Shown: positions 35,571-45,587, numbered from the stretch's first letter. The stretch is 64,000 nucleotides of DNA from Cupriavidus pauculus (GCF_002858765.1 NZ_PJRP01000001.1:126414-190413); one strand, 5' to 3'. Translations and numbers: made by a program. The notes: generated from the letters alone by a model not told the origin.

Positions 35571-36263
35571 CTACCGGGCCACCGCGCGCCGCAATGCCGC
35601 GCGGGCCAGCAGGCGGGTCGAGTCGAGCGTCGGCAACGACGAATTGCCGTCGTCGATGATCAGCGGAATCTCGGTGCAGCCCAGCACCACGGCGTCGCAA
35701 CCGTTGTCCCGCAGGTCATCGATCACGCGCTGGAACGTGGCCACCCCTTGCGGCGTGGCGATGCCGGGGACCAGCTGGTTCATGATCACGTGGTCGATCA
35801 ATACGCGGTCTTCCACCGGCGGTCTCACCGCTTCCAGCCCCCGTGCGGCTAGCGCCGCCGGGTAGACCTCGCCGTCCACCAGCCACCGTGTGCCGGTGAT
35901 GCCCAGCCTGCGGAAACCACGTGCCACTGCGGCATCGGCCACCACCTCTGCAATATGAAGCCATGGCAGCGGCGACGTAGGCCGCACCAGATCCAGCGCC
36001 GCGTGGATCGTGTTGTCGGGGCAGATCACGAAATCGGCGCCAGCCGCTGCCAGCTTGTATGCCGAGCGCAGCATCAGGTTCGCTACGCCCTGCAGGTCGC
36101 CGCGCTCCAGGCACGCCACATAGGCGGCAAGCGATTGCGTATGCATCGTAATTTCCGGATGTCCGTGCGGGCCAAGGTAGCCGGCACCTTCCATGCAGAT
36201 CGTGCGATAGCACAATGCCGCGCCTTCGGCGGAACAGGCCGCGATGCCGATGTGCTGTGGCAT
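35571..36263 (-). CDS. Aspartate/glutamate racemase-family protein
   Basis: A 230-residue member of the Asp/Glu racemase superfamily. The two catalytic cysteines are present: Cys81-like in FVICPDNTIH and the second in VVLGCTEIPL. The N-terminus 'MPQHIGIAACSAEGAALCYR' differs from the usual 'GGMS' start, and the first motif reads CPDNT where many members have CNT. Such proteins interconvert D- and L-amino acids, or act as maleate isomerase/hydantoin racemase relatives. It stands alone between convergent and divergent neighbours. Confidence 0.82.
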   Translation of the reverse strand: MPQHIGIAACSAEGAALCYRTICMEGAGYLGPHGHPEITMHTQSLAAYVACLERGDLQGVANLMLRSAYKLAAAGADFVICPDNTIHAALDLVRPTSPLPWLHIAEVVADAAVARGFRRLGITGTRWLVDGEVYPAALAARGLEAVRPPVEDRVLIDHVIMNQLVPGIATPQGVATFQRVIDDLRDNGCDAVVLGCTEIPLIIDDGNSSLPTLDSTRLLARAALRRAVAR

Positions 36264-36434
36264 GAGAAATCCCCCAGGATGATTGCAAGACTTTCATGAT
36301 GGCATGCGCCGCGCGGCTGCACTACACTGAGCCGGCGCGCCACGCCGTGGCGAGGCCGCCGTCGATTTTGCAGGCGAAAGTCGCCGTTTCACGACCCGTC
36401 CCCCGAGGGCGGGCTTTGCCGGGGGAGACGTTCG

Positions 36435-38255
36435 ATGTCATGGCGCAAACTGCTGCCGCGGCCGCGCTGGCTGCCCCGGGCGGCGCTCATGCACCCGCAC
36501 CGCGTGGTGATCGTCGGCTTTGGCCTGGCGATGCTGCTGATGCTCATCGTGGGCGCGCGCGACCTGTACCTGTTGCGCGAACGTGTCCTGTCCTCGCGTC
36601 AGCACGAACTCACACTGCGCGCGCTTGGCGGCGAGGCGGTCTTTGCCGCCGAACGATCCAAGCTCATCTTCGTGCGCGACTACGCGCAGCAACTGATCAC
36701 CCTCTACGACAGCGGCGCGGCGCAGACCGATCCTGCCGTGGAGCGCGCCTTCGCGCAGCGCAACGATCGCATCTGGCAGATGGACGTGCCGCTTGGCGAT
36801 TCTCCAGTGATCGGCACGGCGCCGGCGCTGCTCGACGAACTGGAAGGCTTCCAGCGGCGCGACGCCGACCTGCGCGCGGACCTGTACGCGGCGCGCCAAC
36901 TGAGCCACGTGCTGGGCCTGAGCCTGCGCCTTCGCGATGGCGAGGATGCCAACGGCACGGTGAGCTATATCTCCAGCAACGGGCTCTACGTCACCTACCC
37001 CCCGCTGGCGCTGGACAAGGCGCCGGCGCTCTTCAAGCGGTTCAGTCATATCTCGTATTACCGCGATATGCTGCCCGAGCGCGACGCCGCTCGCGATATT
37101 CGCTGGACCCGTGTCTACACGCAATTTGAAAGCACGCAGTTGCGTACCACGCTGAGCATTCCGGTCTATGTGGCAGACCGCTTTCGCGGTGTGGTGGCCG
37201 TGGATGTGGAACTGTCGCGCCTGCGCGACCTGATCGGCGTGCCGGAAGACGCCGGCACCACGCGGTTCCTGATGGACTATCGCGGCGGCATCATCGCGTC
37301 GAGCCAGCACAACGTGCGCATCGACATGCGCTGGCCCGACGATGTGGGCCCCGCCTGGCGCGGGGTACCGCCACAGGAACTGTTCCAGTCAGGCGCCGGC
37401 ATACGGCACGTGGATGACCAGTACCTGATCTACCAGCCGGTGGGCCAACGCGGAAACTGGCTGATGGTGGAGACCTTCAGCAATACCGATGTGTGGCGCG
37501 CGGTCCTGCAACGCACCAGCACCCCGCTGCTGTCGATCTGGCTGGCGCTGCCGCTGCTGATGTTCATCACGCTGCGCGTGGTGACGCTGCTGTTCCGCCA
37601 CTACGTGGCAGCCGGCGAGACACTGCAGCGGCTGGCCGAAACCGATCCGCTCACCGCACTGGCCAATCGCCGGCATTTCGGCGAGGCGTTCGCGCGGGAA
37701 TCGGCACGGCGGCAGCGCGAACGCGGGTCCGCGGCGAGGGACGACGGCGCTACCGATGGCGGCCCGGTTGATGCATCCACAGCTTCACCGCTGTCGATGC
37801 TGATGATCGATATCGATTTCTTCAAACGTGTGAACGATCGCTGGGGCCATGCCAGCGGCGACCACGTGCTGGTGGCGCTGGCCGATGTGCTGCGCCGGAA
37901 CCTGCGCGAGGTGGACTTGCCCGCCCGGCTGGGCGGCGAAGAATTTGCGGTGCTGCTGCCGCAGACCACGCTGGCCGATGCCATGGCGACCGCCGAACGG
38001 TTGCGTGCCGCCGTGCAGGGCACGGCCGTGGCACCGGCGCCCGATGCGCCGCCGCCCGGAGAGGGCGACGGACCCATTCACTTCACTGTATCAATTGGCG
38101 TCGCAGAAGCCGAGAGCGACGATTGCCGGACACTCGATGCCATGCTGGCGACGGCCGACCGCCGTCTATATGCCGCCAAGCAAGCGGGCCGTAACCAGGT
38201 GTGCGCGGCTGATGCGCCGGCCGGCAATACTGTGGCGCCAACTGTCCAGGGATAA
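36435..38255 (+). CDS. Membrane-bound diguanylate cyclase (Cache-GGDEF)
   Basis: A 606-residue c-di-GMP synthase. A first membrane helix (residues 22-42) and a second (around 360-380) bracket a periplasmic sensor region of Cache-like character ('GVVAVDVELSRLRDLIGVPE'). The cytoplasmic GGDEF domain has the active motif GGEEF at 500-504 and an intact inhibitory I-site RxxD (Arg491-Asp494), so it should be active and product-inhibited. No EAL domain is present. An Ala/Gly/Asp-rich loop inside the GGDEF domain ('DDGATDGGPVDAST') is unusual. The ribosome site GGGGGAG is strong. The signal sensed is unknown. Confidence 0.9.
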   Translation: MSWRKLLPRPRWLPRAALMHPHRVVIVGFGLAMLLMLIVGARDLYLLRERVLSSRQHELTLRALGGEAVFAAERSKLIFVRDYAQQLITLYDSGAAQTDPAVERAFAQRNDRIWQMDVPLGDSPVIGTAPALLDELEGFQRRDADLRADLYAARQLSHVLGLSLRLRDGEDANGTVSYISSNGLYVTYPPLALDKAPALFKRFSHISYYRDMLPERDAARDIRWTRVYTQFESTQLRTTLSIPVYVADRFRGVVAVDVELSRLRDLIGVPEDAGTTRFLMDYRGGIIASSQHNVRIDMRWPDDVGPAWRGVPPQELFQSGAGIRHVDDQYLIYQPVGQRGNWLMVETFSNTDVWRAVLQRTSTPLLSIWLALPLLMFITLRVVTLLFRHYVAAGETLQRLAETDPLTALANRRHFGEAFARESARRQRERGSAARDDGATDGGPVDASTASPLSMLMIDIDFFKRVNDRWGHASGDHVLVALADVLRRNLREVDLPARLGGEEFAVLLPQTTLADAMATAERLRAAVQGTAVAPAPDAPPPGEGDGPIHFTVSIGVAEAESDDCRTLDAMLATADRRLYAAKQAGRNQVCAADAPAGNTVAPTVQG

Positions 38256-38288
38256 GGCAGTTCATGGACGTCTCCTTCGCGCGATTGC

Positions 38289-38783
38289 CTAGCGCAACAG
38301 GAATGCGATGTCGTCGGCCGTGATGACCGAAACCGGAATGCCCTTGCGGCGCTGGAACAGGATGTGCTGCTGCACGCGGCTGCGCTGCTCGGCAAACGTG
38401 GCGGGGTCGATCGGCGTGCCGGCCCGCGCGTAGTGTTGCACCAGCAACTTGTAGGCGCGATGCCGGATCTGCAGCGTCTCGTTGTCGGCGCGCAGGCGCT
38501 GCCATTCGGCGGGGCTCAGGTCCAGTGTGTGATTGAGCTCGTCGACGGTACGCGCGTGCAAGTCACGATACATGTCGCGCTCGGCTTCCGCGCGATGCAG
38601 CTCGTCACGCAGCGCCATGATCTTGTGTTGCAGCTTGAGCGTCTGCCCCACGGCCGCCTGCATGCCCTTGGCCGCTTCCAGCGCCTGGTTGGCGGCAGCA
38701 ACGGTGCTTTTCCACAGGCCGCGGTCGGCCCCTGCGTCGAGTTCCGGCGGCCAGCCGTCCGACGCCTTGATCGTTGTATCCAT
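38289..38783 (-). CDS. Coiled-coil protein of unknown function
   Basis: A 164-residue soluble protein I cannot assign. Residues 30-100 form a heptad-rich helix ('LKLQHKIMALRDELHRAEAE') and the C-terminus is basic and helical ('QQHILFQRRKGIPVSVITAD'). No signal peptide, membrane helix or cysteine is seen. Composition and codon use match the neighbours, so it is probably a genuine native gene. The ATG at 38783 has AGGGG upstream. It converges on the diguanylate cyclase gene with only 33 bp between. Confidence 0.7.
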   Translation of the reverse strand: MDTTIKASDGWPPELDAGADRGLWKSTVAAANQALEAAKGMQAAVGQTLKLQHKIMALRDELHRAEAERDMYRDLHARTVDELNHTLDLSPAEWQRLRADNETLQIRHRAYKLLVQHYARAGTPIDPATFAEQRSRVQQHILFQRRKGIPVSVITADDIAFLLR

Positions 38784-39251
38784 GATTGACCCCTGAGACT
38801 TCTTTTTTGTCACTTCACCCGAAAACCGAAAAAGACCGGATATCCCGAATCGGCCAGCGCCTCGTTGTGCGATGGTCCATGTCATCTGTTTTTCATTCTC
38901 TGGCTGCCGTGCCGCAACTGCTGCGCGAGGCCGTCGGTGCGGCAGGCAACTGAGTCAAATCGTAGTGAGATGTCTGACCTGAGCCAAGTCAAAGATGTGC
39001 AGATCTGATCTGGCAGATGCAACGATGCCAAAAAACGACAGGCGACCGGTCCGCCGAGGACGGAAGACAGGCAGACAAAGCAGACAACACCACGTAAACC
39101 CCGAGCTTCAAGCAGTCGTTTTGACAGGGTTTTGACAGTTTCACGATTCTAGAATTCGGGCCATGGCTACTGCTGTCTCTTTGTGGATGGTGGTCAATAG
39201 CCAGAAACCTAAAAGCACAACCCAACATTCCAATAAGACAGGAGACACGCG
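38784..39251. other. Intergenic region upstream of tctC
   Basis: A 468-bp gap between divergent genes. Near tctC there is a doubled TTTTGACAG (around 39118-39138) with AT-rich sequence after it, giving a possible sigma70 promoter with TTGACA as -35 and GATTCT as -10 at about 18-bp spacing. The direct repeat could be a regulator site, for example for a TctD-like protein. No gene is evident in the rest. Confidence 0.5.
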
Positions 39252-40220
39252 ATGCCTCGCATGCTTGCCCGCTTTACCCATGTCTTCGCCGCTTCGGCCG
39301 CGCTGGCTGCTGCCGTGATGGCCGCGCCCGCCTATGCCGTCGACAACCTCAAGGTCATGATTGGCGCCAACCCCGGCGGCGGCTACGACCAGACCGGCCG
39401 CTCGATCGGCGCGGCCATGGTGGCGGCTGGTACGGCCAAGACGGCTTCGTATGACAACAAGGGCGGTGCGGGCGGCACCATCGGCCTGACGCAGTTCGTG
39501 AACAGCGACAAGGCCAACCCGAACGCGCTGATCGTGACGGGCGCCGTGATGGTCGGTGCCATTGAGACCAACCACCCGCCGGTGACGCTCAAGAACGCCA
39601 CGCCGATCGCGCGCCTGTTCGCCGACACGATGGTGATCACGGTGCCGGCCAGCTCGCCGATCAAGTCGATGAAAGACCTGACCACGCAGCTCAAGGCCAA
39701 TCCGGGCAGCGTCAGCTGGGGCGGCGGTTCCAAGGGTTCGATCGACCACATCCTGGCCGGCCTGATCGCCAAGGACATCGGCGTGGATCCGAAGAAGATC
39801 AACTACGTGCCGTTCCAGGGCGGTGGAGAGGCCTCGGCGTCGATCCTGGGTGGCCACGTGACCGTGGGCATCGCTGGCGTGTCGGAATTCCTGCCGTTCA
39901 TCAAGACCGGCAAGATGCGCGCCCTGGCCGTGACGTCGAAGGACCGCACCGCCGACATCCCGACTTTGAAGGAACAGGGCATCAATGTCGAAATCTACAA
40001 TTGGCGTGGTGTGTACGGCGCGCCCGGCATCACCGCCGACCAGCGCAAGGCCATGATCGACGCCGTGGTGAAGGGCACCGAGAACCAGGTCTGGAAGGAT
40101 GCGCTGCAGAAGAACGACTGGACGCCGTTCCTGCTGACCGGAGATGAATTCGGCAAGTTCGTGGAAGCCGAGTCCACCCGCCTGGGCGCCACGCTGCGCG
40201 AACTGGGCGTAGCGAAGTAA
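39252..40220 (+). CDS. tctC: Tripartite tricarboxylate transporter binding protein (TctC/Bug family)
   Basis: A 322-residue periplasmic binding protein. A Sec signal peptide (cut after AYA) is followed by the Bug-family start 'LKVMIGANPGGGYDQTGRSI', the 'NKGGAGGTIGL' loop and 'GVYGAPGITADQRKAMIDAV'. It captures a carboxylated solute, citrate-like or other, for the TctAB membrane pair encoded downstream. Many Bug proteins in this family of bacteria are orphans; this one has its partners. The ribosome site is CAGGAGAC. The 337-bp gap to tctB holds hairpins that may raise tctC mRNA levels over tctBA. Confidence 0.93.
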   Translation: MPRMLARFTHVFAASAALAAAVMAAPAYAVDNLKVMIGANPGGGYDQTGRSIGAAMVAAGTAKTASYDNKGGAGGTIGLTQFVNSDKANPNALIVTGAVMVGAIETNHPPVTLKNATPIARLFADTMVITVPASSPIKSMKDLTTQLKANPGSVSWGGGSKGSIDHILAGLIAKDIGVDPKKINYVPFQGGGEASASILGGHVTVGIAGVSEFLPFIKTGKMRALAVTSKDRTADIPTLKEQGINVEIYNWRGVYGAPGITADQRKAMIDAVVKGTENQVWKDALQKNDWTPFLLTGDEFGKFVEAESTRLGATLRELGVAK

Positions 40221-40557
40221 AGCGCCCCCGGAGGACCGGGCATACGCCACGCCGCATCGGCAATACCGCTTCGGTCCCACGTTTCGACAGCCGGTGGCAA
40301 TCGCCACCGCTGCCGTCAGCCAAGTAGTAGAAATACGAAAAAGTAGTACGAGACAGCAGTACGAGAAGTCGTTACCCAAGTCGCGGAAGTTAGCTTCACC
40401 CTGTCGTTCCCGCCCGGCTGCCGATCCGTGATCGGCGTGCACGGAGGACGGCACGGGGCCCCGGTGCCGCCATCACCTGCGCAACACCGAAAACCAGACC
40501 AATAACGTCACCGGGCCCCGTGACCGCGCGGGTGGCAGGACCATCCGAGAGCCCCAC
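40221..40557. other. Intergenic region between tctC and tctB with RNA hairpins
   Basis: A 337-bp spacer without a gene. A perfect 7-bp hairpin CGGTGGC-AATC-GCCACCG is at 40292-40309 and a GC-rich near-palindrome (GGCACGGGGCCCCGGTGCC) at about 40450. A short AGTAG/GTACGAGA-type repeat lies at 40325-40370. None has a T-run, so read-through to tctBA with 3'-protection of tctC mRNA is more likely than full termination. Confidence 0.55.
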
Positions 40558-41031
40558 ATGAAACCATCCCACGTATCCATCGGCGTCGCCATCCTGGCGT
40601 TGTCCGTGTTCTTCCTTGCCGGCATACCGGGCATTTCGGGCGACGAGGGCTATGCCGGCCTGTCGCCGCGCTTCGTGCCCACGCTGGTGACCATCGGCCT
40701 GGCTGTCTGCGGCGCGCTGCTGCTGTGGCAGGGCGTGCGCGGCGGCTTCAAAAACATGCCCGAGGAAGACGCCGAACTGCCTTCGGCGCCGCACAACCTC
40801 AAGGGCTTCCTGTGGGTAGCCGTCGGCCTGGTGGCCAACATGGCGCTGATCGGCACGCTGGGCTTCGTGTTCTCGTCCACGCTGATGATGGTATGCGTGG
40901 CGCGCGGCTACGGCAGCCGCCGCATCGTGCGCGACGCGCTGATCGGCCTGGTGCTGACGCTGCCGATGTGGGCGCTGTTCGATTTCCTGCTCGGCATCAA
41001 CCTGCCGCTGCTGCCCGTCGCGGGCTTCTGA
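40558..41031 (+). CDS. tctB: Tripartite tricarboxylate transporter small membrane subunit TctB
   Basis: A 157-residue membrane protein with four helices. The first helix and '[20 protein letters not shown]' show the TctB pattern of a conserved FP motif after the first helix. It pairs with the large TctA subunit 25 bp downstream. The ATG follows a stretch without a strong ribosome site (CGAGAGCCCC), perhaps tuning its lower expression relative to tctC. Confidence 0.9.
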   Translation: MKPSHVSIGVAILALSVFFLAGIPGISGDEGYAGLSPRFVPTLVTIGLAVCGALLLWQGVRGGFKNMPEEDAELPSAPHNLKGFLWVAVGLVANMALIGTLGFVFSSTLMMVCVARGYGSRRIVRDALIGLVLTLPMWALFDFLLGINLPLLPVAGF

Positions 41032-41056
41032 TCCACGCCCTACGGGAGACACTGAC

Positions 41057-42571
41057 ATGGATACCCTGAACCAGCTGATGCACGGCTTTGCCGTGGCCAT
41101 CACGCCAATCAACCTAATGTGGGCCCTGGTGGGCTGCTTCCTGGGCACCGCCATCGGCGTGCTGCCCGGCATTGGTCCGGCCCTGACCGTGGCCATGCTG
41201 TTGCCGCTGACGGCCAAGGTGGAACCCACCGCCGCGCTGATCATGTTCGCCGGCATCTACTACGGCGCAATGTATGGCGGATCGACTACGTCGATCCTGA
41301 TGAACACGCCGGGTGAATCGTCGACGATGGTCACCGCGATGGAAGGCAACCTGATGGCCAAGAACGGCCGTGCCGGCCCCGCGCTGGCCACGGCCGCGAT
41401 CGGGTCGTTCGTGGCCGGCACGATCGCCACGGTGCTGCTGTCGATGTTCGCGCCGGTGGCGGCCGACGTGGCGCTGCAGTTCGGGCCGGGCGAGTACTTC
41501 ATGATCATGCTGCTGGCGTTCACCACGGTGTCGGCCGTGCTGGGTTCGTCGCTGCTGCGCGGCATGACCAGCCTGTTCCTGGGCCTGGGCATCGGCCTGA
41601 TCGGCATGGATTCGCTGTCGGGCCAGACGCGCTATTCGATGAACATCCAGGAGCTGTACGACGGCGTGGACATCGTCGTGGTGGCTGTGGGCCTGTTTGC
41701 CGTGGGCGAGGCGCTGTTCAATGCGTTCTTCCCGCAGCCGGAGGGCACGGTCAACATGCTCAGTTCGGTGCACATGAACAAGTCCGACTGGAAGCGGTCG
41801 GTGCCGGCCTGGATCCGCGGCACGATCATCGGCTTTCCGTTTGGCCTGATCCCGGCCGGCGGCGCCGAGATCCCGACCTTCCTGTCGTACGCCACCGAGA
41901 AGAAGCTGTCGAACCACAAGGCGGAGTTCGGCAAGGTGGGCGCCATCGAAGGCGTGGCCGGCCCGGAGGCCGCCAACAACGCGGCGGTGACGGCCACGCT
42001 GGCCCCGCTGCTGACGCTGGGCATCCCGACCTCGAACACCACGGCCATCCTGCTGGCCGCGTTCCAGAACTACAACCTGCAGCCGGGTCCGATGCTGTTC
42101 CAGACCTCGGGCGACCTGGTGTGGGGGCTGCTCGCGTCGCTGTACATCGGCAACGTGATGCTGCTGGTGCTGAACCTGCCGGCCATCGGCCTGTGGGTGC
42201 GCATGCTGCGCGTGCCGACCCCGCTGCTGTATGGCGGCATCCTGATCTTCGCGGGTCTGGGTGCGTACGGCATCCGCCAGTCGTGGTTCGACCTGTTGCT
42301 GCTGTTCGTGATCGGCCTGCTGGGCATGGCCATGCGCCGCTTCGACTTCCCGACGGCGCCGGTGATCGTCGGTCTGATCCTGGGGCCGATGGCCGAGAAG
42401 CAGCTGCGCAATGCGCTGTCGATTGGCCAGGGCGACTGGAGCCTGTTCATCAAGCAGCCGATCTCGGCCACGATCCTGGCCATGACGGTGGCCGTGGTGG
42501 TGGTGCCGCGCGTGCTGCGCTGGCACGCCAACCGCTCGACGGCACGCGCCGAGGCGGACAACGCGGCGTAA
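41057..42571 (+). CDS. tctA: Tripartite tricarboxylate transporter large membrane subunit TctA
   Basis: A 504-residue integral membrane protein with about eleven to twelve helices. Family signatures are present: '[19 protein letters not shown]', the '[20 protein letters not shown]' loop, and a second copy of the fold with '[20 protein letters not shown]' and '[12 protein letters not shown]'. It forms the permease that moves the TctC-delivered carboxylate using an ion gradient. The ribosome site GGGAGA is good. A UUCG-type hairpin lies about 80 bases past the stop. Confidence 0.95.
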   Translation: MDTLNQLMHGFAVAITPINLMWALVGCFLGTAIGVLPGIGPALTVAMLLPLTAKVEPTAALIMFAGIYYGAMYGGSTTSILMNTPGESSTMVTAMEGNLMAKNGRAGPALATAAIGSFVAGTIATVLLSMFAPVAADVALQFGPGEYFMIMLLAFTTVSAVLGSSLLRGMTSLFLGLGIGLIGMDSLSGQTRYSMNIQELYDGVDIVVVAVGLFAVGEALFNAFFPQPEGTVNMLSSVHMNKSDWKRSVPAWIRGTIIGFPFGLIPAGGAEIPTFLSYATEKKLSNHKAEFGKVGAIEGVAGPEAANNAAVTATLAPLLTLGIPTSNTTAILLAAFQNYNLQPGPMLFQTSGDLVWGLLASLYIGNVMLLVLNLPAIGLWVRMLRVPTPLLYGGILIFAGLGAYGIRQSWFDLLLLFVIGLLGMAMRRFDFPTAPVIVGLILGPMAEKQLRNALSIGQGDWSLFIKQPISATILAMTVAVVVVPRVLRWHANRSTARAEADNAA

Positions 42572-42647
42572 GTGGCGGCGTAGGCGGCGGTGCAAGTCCC
42601 GGTGTGAGCGGCTGCGGCCGCCATCTCCGGCACGAGGTAGGATTTCG

Positions 42648-42667
42648 CAGGGGGCTTCGGCCCCCTG
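42648..42667 (+). terminator. Hairpin with TTCG loop after tctA
   Basis: The perfect stem CAGGGGGC/GCCCCCTG has a TTCG tetraloop, a very stable RNA fold. It lacks a long T-run, so it is a partial terminator or 3'-end stabiliser. Confidence 0.65.
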
Positions 42668-42712
42668 TATCATTGGCGCAAACAACATGCCGCGCGCCGA
42701 GGAGACCGGGAC

Positions 42713-43126
42713 GTGCCTGCCACTTTCACCATCACGGATATCGATGCCACGCTCGGACGCGTGCTGGCGCCCTGGGTGCGCCAGCTTGGCCTGCGTGCCG
42801 AGGCCGCGGACGCCACTGGCGTAACCCTGCGCCTGCCCTTCCAGGAAGCGTTTCGGCATGCCGGCGGCGTGGTCTGCGGACAGGTGCTGATGTCGGCGGC
42901 CGATACCGCGATGATCGTCGCCATCTCCGCCGCGCTGGGCGAATTCCGACCGATGACCACGGTCACGCTGACCACCAACTTCATGCGTCCCGTGATCGAT
43001 GGCGACGTGCTGGTGCGCGCCAACGTGCTGCGCCTGGGCAAGACCGTGGTCTTCGGCGAGATCGCACTGACCGGCCAGGACGGCAAGCTCGCGGTGCAGG
43101 CCACCACCACTTACGCGCTGCTTTGA
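42713..43126 (+). CDS. Hotdog-fold thioesterase (PaaI-like)
   Basis: A 137-residue hotdog protein. The segment 'FRHAGGVVCGQVLMSAADTA' carries the PaaI-type active-site area (HxGG...), followed by 'TTVTLTTNFMRPVIDGDVLV'. Such proteins hydrolyse aryl- or acyl-CoA. It starts with GTG at 42713, which has GAGGAG nine bases upstream and gives the expected length. The patatin-like hydrolase gene follows after 14 bp, so the two are likely co-transcribed. Confidence 0.83.
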   Translation: MPATFTITDIDATLGRVLAPWVRQLGLRAEAADATGVTLRLPFQEAFRHAGGVVCGQVLMSAADTAMIVAISAALGEFRPMTTVTLTTNFMRPVIDGDVLVRANVLRLGKTVVFGEIALTGQDGKLAVQATTTYALL

Positions 43127-43140
43127 AATCCGTGACCACG

Positions 43141-44034
43141 ATGTCGGCCCCCACCCCTCAACCCTTTGACCAGATCGTCTTCGCCGGCGGCGGCAACCGC
43201 TGCTGGTGGCAGGCCGGATGGTGGGATACCGTGGCGCCCGAACTGCACCTGCGGCCGCGCATCATCGCCGGCATCTCGGCGGGCGCGGCCACGGCGTGCA
43301 TGGTCTACGCGCACGATTCGCACCAGACCATGGCCTATTACCGCGAGGTGCTGGCCAACAATTCGCGCAACGCCTACTGGGGCAACCTGCTGCGGCGCGA
43401 GCGCGTGTTTCCGCACTACGGCATCTATCGCAACGCCCTGCTCTCGCTGTTTGGCGATAACCGGCTGCGCCGGCTGCAGCAGGCGCCCGAGATCCGCATT
43501 GGCGTGGCGCATATCCCGCGCTGGACCGGCCCGCGCCTGGCGGTGGCCGCCGGTCTGCTGGCGTACAACATCGACAAGCATCTGCTGAAGACGCTGCATC
43601 CGCGGTTGGGCCGCAAGCTGGGTTTCCATCCCGAATTCGTGCTGGCCCAGGATTGTGGGTCGCCCGAGGATCTGGCCGATCTGCTATTGCAATCGGCGTC
43701 GACGCCGCCTTTTACGCCGGTGCTGCGTCGCAATGGCCACGCGGTGCTGGACGGCGGCCTGGTCGACAACGTGCCGGTGGACGCGCTCGATGAAACCCCG
43801 GGCAATGTCCTGGTGCTGGTGACGCGGCTATATCCGCGACCGCGCCGTTTCGTCATCGAAACGGGCGGCCAGCGCCGCCTGTATCTGCAACCATCACAAC
43901 GCGTGCCGATTTCGAGCTGGGACTACACCCGGCCCGAGGCCATGACGCATGCGTATGACCTGGGCCGGCGCGACGCGGAGTCATTTCTGCGCGACTGGCC
44001 CGCCATCCAGCAGGATCTGTTGCCGGCGTCATAG
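43141..44034 (+). CDS. Patatin-like phospholipase
   Basis: A 297-residue patatin-family acyl hydrolase. The oxyanion motif is GGGNR (16-20), the nucleophile elbow GISAG holds Ser46, and the catalytic aspartate is in VLDGGLVDN near residue 203, so the Ser-Asp dyad is complete. It lacks a signal peptide, so it is cytoplasmic or exported by another route. The gene follows the thioesterase gene closely; a lipid hydrolase next to an acyl-CoA thioesterase suggests acyl-chain turnover, which is inference. Confidence 0.87.
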   Translation: MSAPTPQPFDQIVFAGGGNRCWWQAGWWDTVAPELHLRPRIIAGISAGAATACMVYAHDSHQTMAYYREVLANNSRNAYWGNLLRRERVFPHYGIYRNALLSLFGDNRLRRLQQAPEIRIGVAHIPRWTGPRLAVAAGLLAYNIDKHLLKTLHPRLGRKLGFHPEFVLAQDCGSPEDLADLLLQSASTPPFTPVLRRNGHAVLDGGLVDNVPVDALDETPGNVLVLVTRLYPRPRRFVIETGGQRRLYLQPSQRVPISSWDYTRPEAMTHAYDLGRRDAESFLRDWPAIQQDLLPAS

Positions 44035-44105
44035 CAAAAGCGCCACGTGGCGCCGGTCGATTGTTTGGCATGCGGCGATGTTGCCGCGCAGGCAAGGAGG
44101 ATTGA

Positions 44106-45587
44106 ATGACAAAGCGTCAGGCATCAACCGAAACCGCAACCCAGGCAAGGACCGTGAAGGCGCGGCGGCGCGCCAGCGAGGCCAGCGCCGAACCCGTTGT
44201 CGAACGTGTGCCGCGCAAGCGCGATGCGCGTTCCAAGGCACGCGAAGCAGACTTCGTGGTGATCGGCGCGGGATCGGGCGGCGTGGCCGCCGCGCGCCGT
44301 GCCGCGTCGCACGGGGCCCGCGTGATCCTGGTGGAGCGCGATGCCATCGGCGGCACCTGTGTCAATCGCGGTTGCGTACCCAAGAAAATGCTGTCGTATG
44401 GCGCGGGCTGGGCATCGATTCTGTCCACCTGCCTGTCGCACACGGGCGGCAAGGAAGACTGGCGCGATGCCATCGTGCGCGTGAACGCCGAGGTGGCACG
44501 GCTCAATGCGTCGTACAAGCAGCGGCTCAACGAGTCCGGCGTGGAGATCTGGCACGGCGAGGCGAGTTTCAACGAGCGCGGCCATATCGTCGTCGGCAAC
44601 GAAGTCATCCGTGCCGGCAAGACGCTGATTGCAACGGGCGCCAGTCCCATCGACCTGCCGGTACCGGGCGGCGAATTGGTCAGTTCGTCGGACGACCTGT
44701 TCACATGGCAGACCGTGCCGGGCTCGATTGTCGTGATCGGCGGCGGCTATATTGCCGTGGAGATGGCATCGATCCTGTCGCGCTATGGGGTGAAGGTGGA
44801 TCTGCTGGTGCGCGAAGACCGGCTGCTGCCGAAGTTCGATCACGAAATTGCCGCGGCACTCGCGGAAGCGCTGATCGCCAAGGGCATACGCATACATTTC
44901 CGCACAGAGGTCACAATGGTGTCGCAGTCGAACGGTGCATTCGACGTCTGCTATTCACAGGAAGACAATCGGGGGCGCACGCAGACCGTCCGCACCCAGG
45001 CGGTGCTGGCCGCGATTGGCCGCAAGCCGAATGTCGATGGACTAGGTCTCGATGACGTTGGCGTGAAGCGCGACAGCAAGGGTGGCATCGAGGTGGACCG
45101 GCAGTTCCGCAGCAGCGTGCGGTCGATCCACGCCATCGGCGATTGCATGGCCGACAACGTACACCTGACGCCGGTCGCCATTGCGCAAGGCCGCTGGCTG
45201 GCCGATCGGCTATTCGGCCGCCGCGGTGACATGACCGACTTCGAGTTCCTGCCCACAGCCGTTTTCTGCGAGCCCGCGATTGGCGCTGTGGGGCTGACCG
45301 AGGCCCAGGCCATCGAGGAAGCCGGTGGCAAGGCCGACCGCATCCGCACCGAGGTCAAACGTTTTGTCTCGCTGGAAAGCCGCTTCGGCGGCGTGCCGCA
45401 GCAATCGGTCTTCAAGCTCGTGTTCAACGCACGCAGTGGCCGCGTGCTGGGCGTTCATCTGATGGATGGCGCGGCGCCGGAAATCGTCCAGACGATGGCG
45501 CTGGCGCTACGGCTGGGTGCAAAGGCATCGCACCTGAAGACGACCATGCCGCTGCATCCGACCGTGGCCGAGGAACTGTTCGGCTAG
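44106..45587 (+). CDS. gor: Glutathione-disulfide reductase
   Basis: A 493-residue flavoprotein disulfide reductase. The FAD motif is GAGSGG (54-59), the redox pair Cys85-x4-Cys90 is in GGTCVNRGCVPKK, the NADPH motif is GGGYIAVE with Arg residues after it (VREDRLLPKFD), and the C-terminal HPTVAEE supplies the catalytic histidine. Residue pattern supports glutathione reductase over mercuric or lipoamide enzymes. An extra 48-residue N-terminus rich in Arg, Lys, Ala and Glu is unusual; the ATG at 44106 has AAGGAGG upstream, so it appears real rather than a mis-set start. Confidence 0.9.
   Translation: MTKRQASTETATQARTVKARRRASEASAEPVVERVPRKRDARSKAREADFVVIGAGSGGVAAARRAASHGARVILVERDAIGGTCVNRGCVPKKMLSYGAGWASILSTCLSHTGGKEDWRDAIVRVNAEVARLNASYKQRLNESGVEIWHGEASFNERGHIVVGNEVIRAGKTLIATGASPIDLPVPGGELVSSSDDLFTWQTVPGSIVVIGGGYIAVEMASILSRYGVKVDLLVREDRLLPKFDHEIAAALAEALIAKGIRIHFRTEVTMVSQSNGAFDVCYSQEDNRGRTQTVRTQAVLAAIGRKPNVDGLGLDDVGVKRDSKGGIEVDRQFRSSVRSIHAIGDCMADNVHLTPVAIAQGRWLADRLFGRRGDMTDFEFLPTAVFCEPAIGAVGLTEAQAIEEAGGKADRIRTEVKRFVSLESRFGGVPQQSVFKLVFNARSGRVLGVHLMDGAAPEIVQTMALALRLGAKASHLKTTMPLHPTVAEELFG

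Noticed and set aside
41114-42859. A 581-codon leftward frame opposite tctA.
   Set aside because: Its Gln/His/Arg-rich composition mirrors the tctA coding strand; no domain is recognisable.
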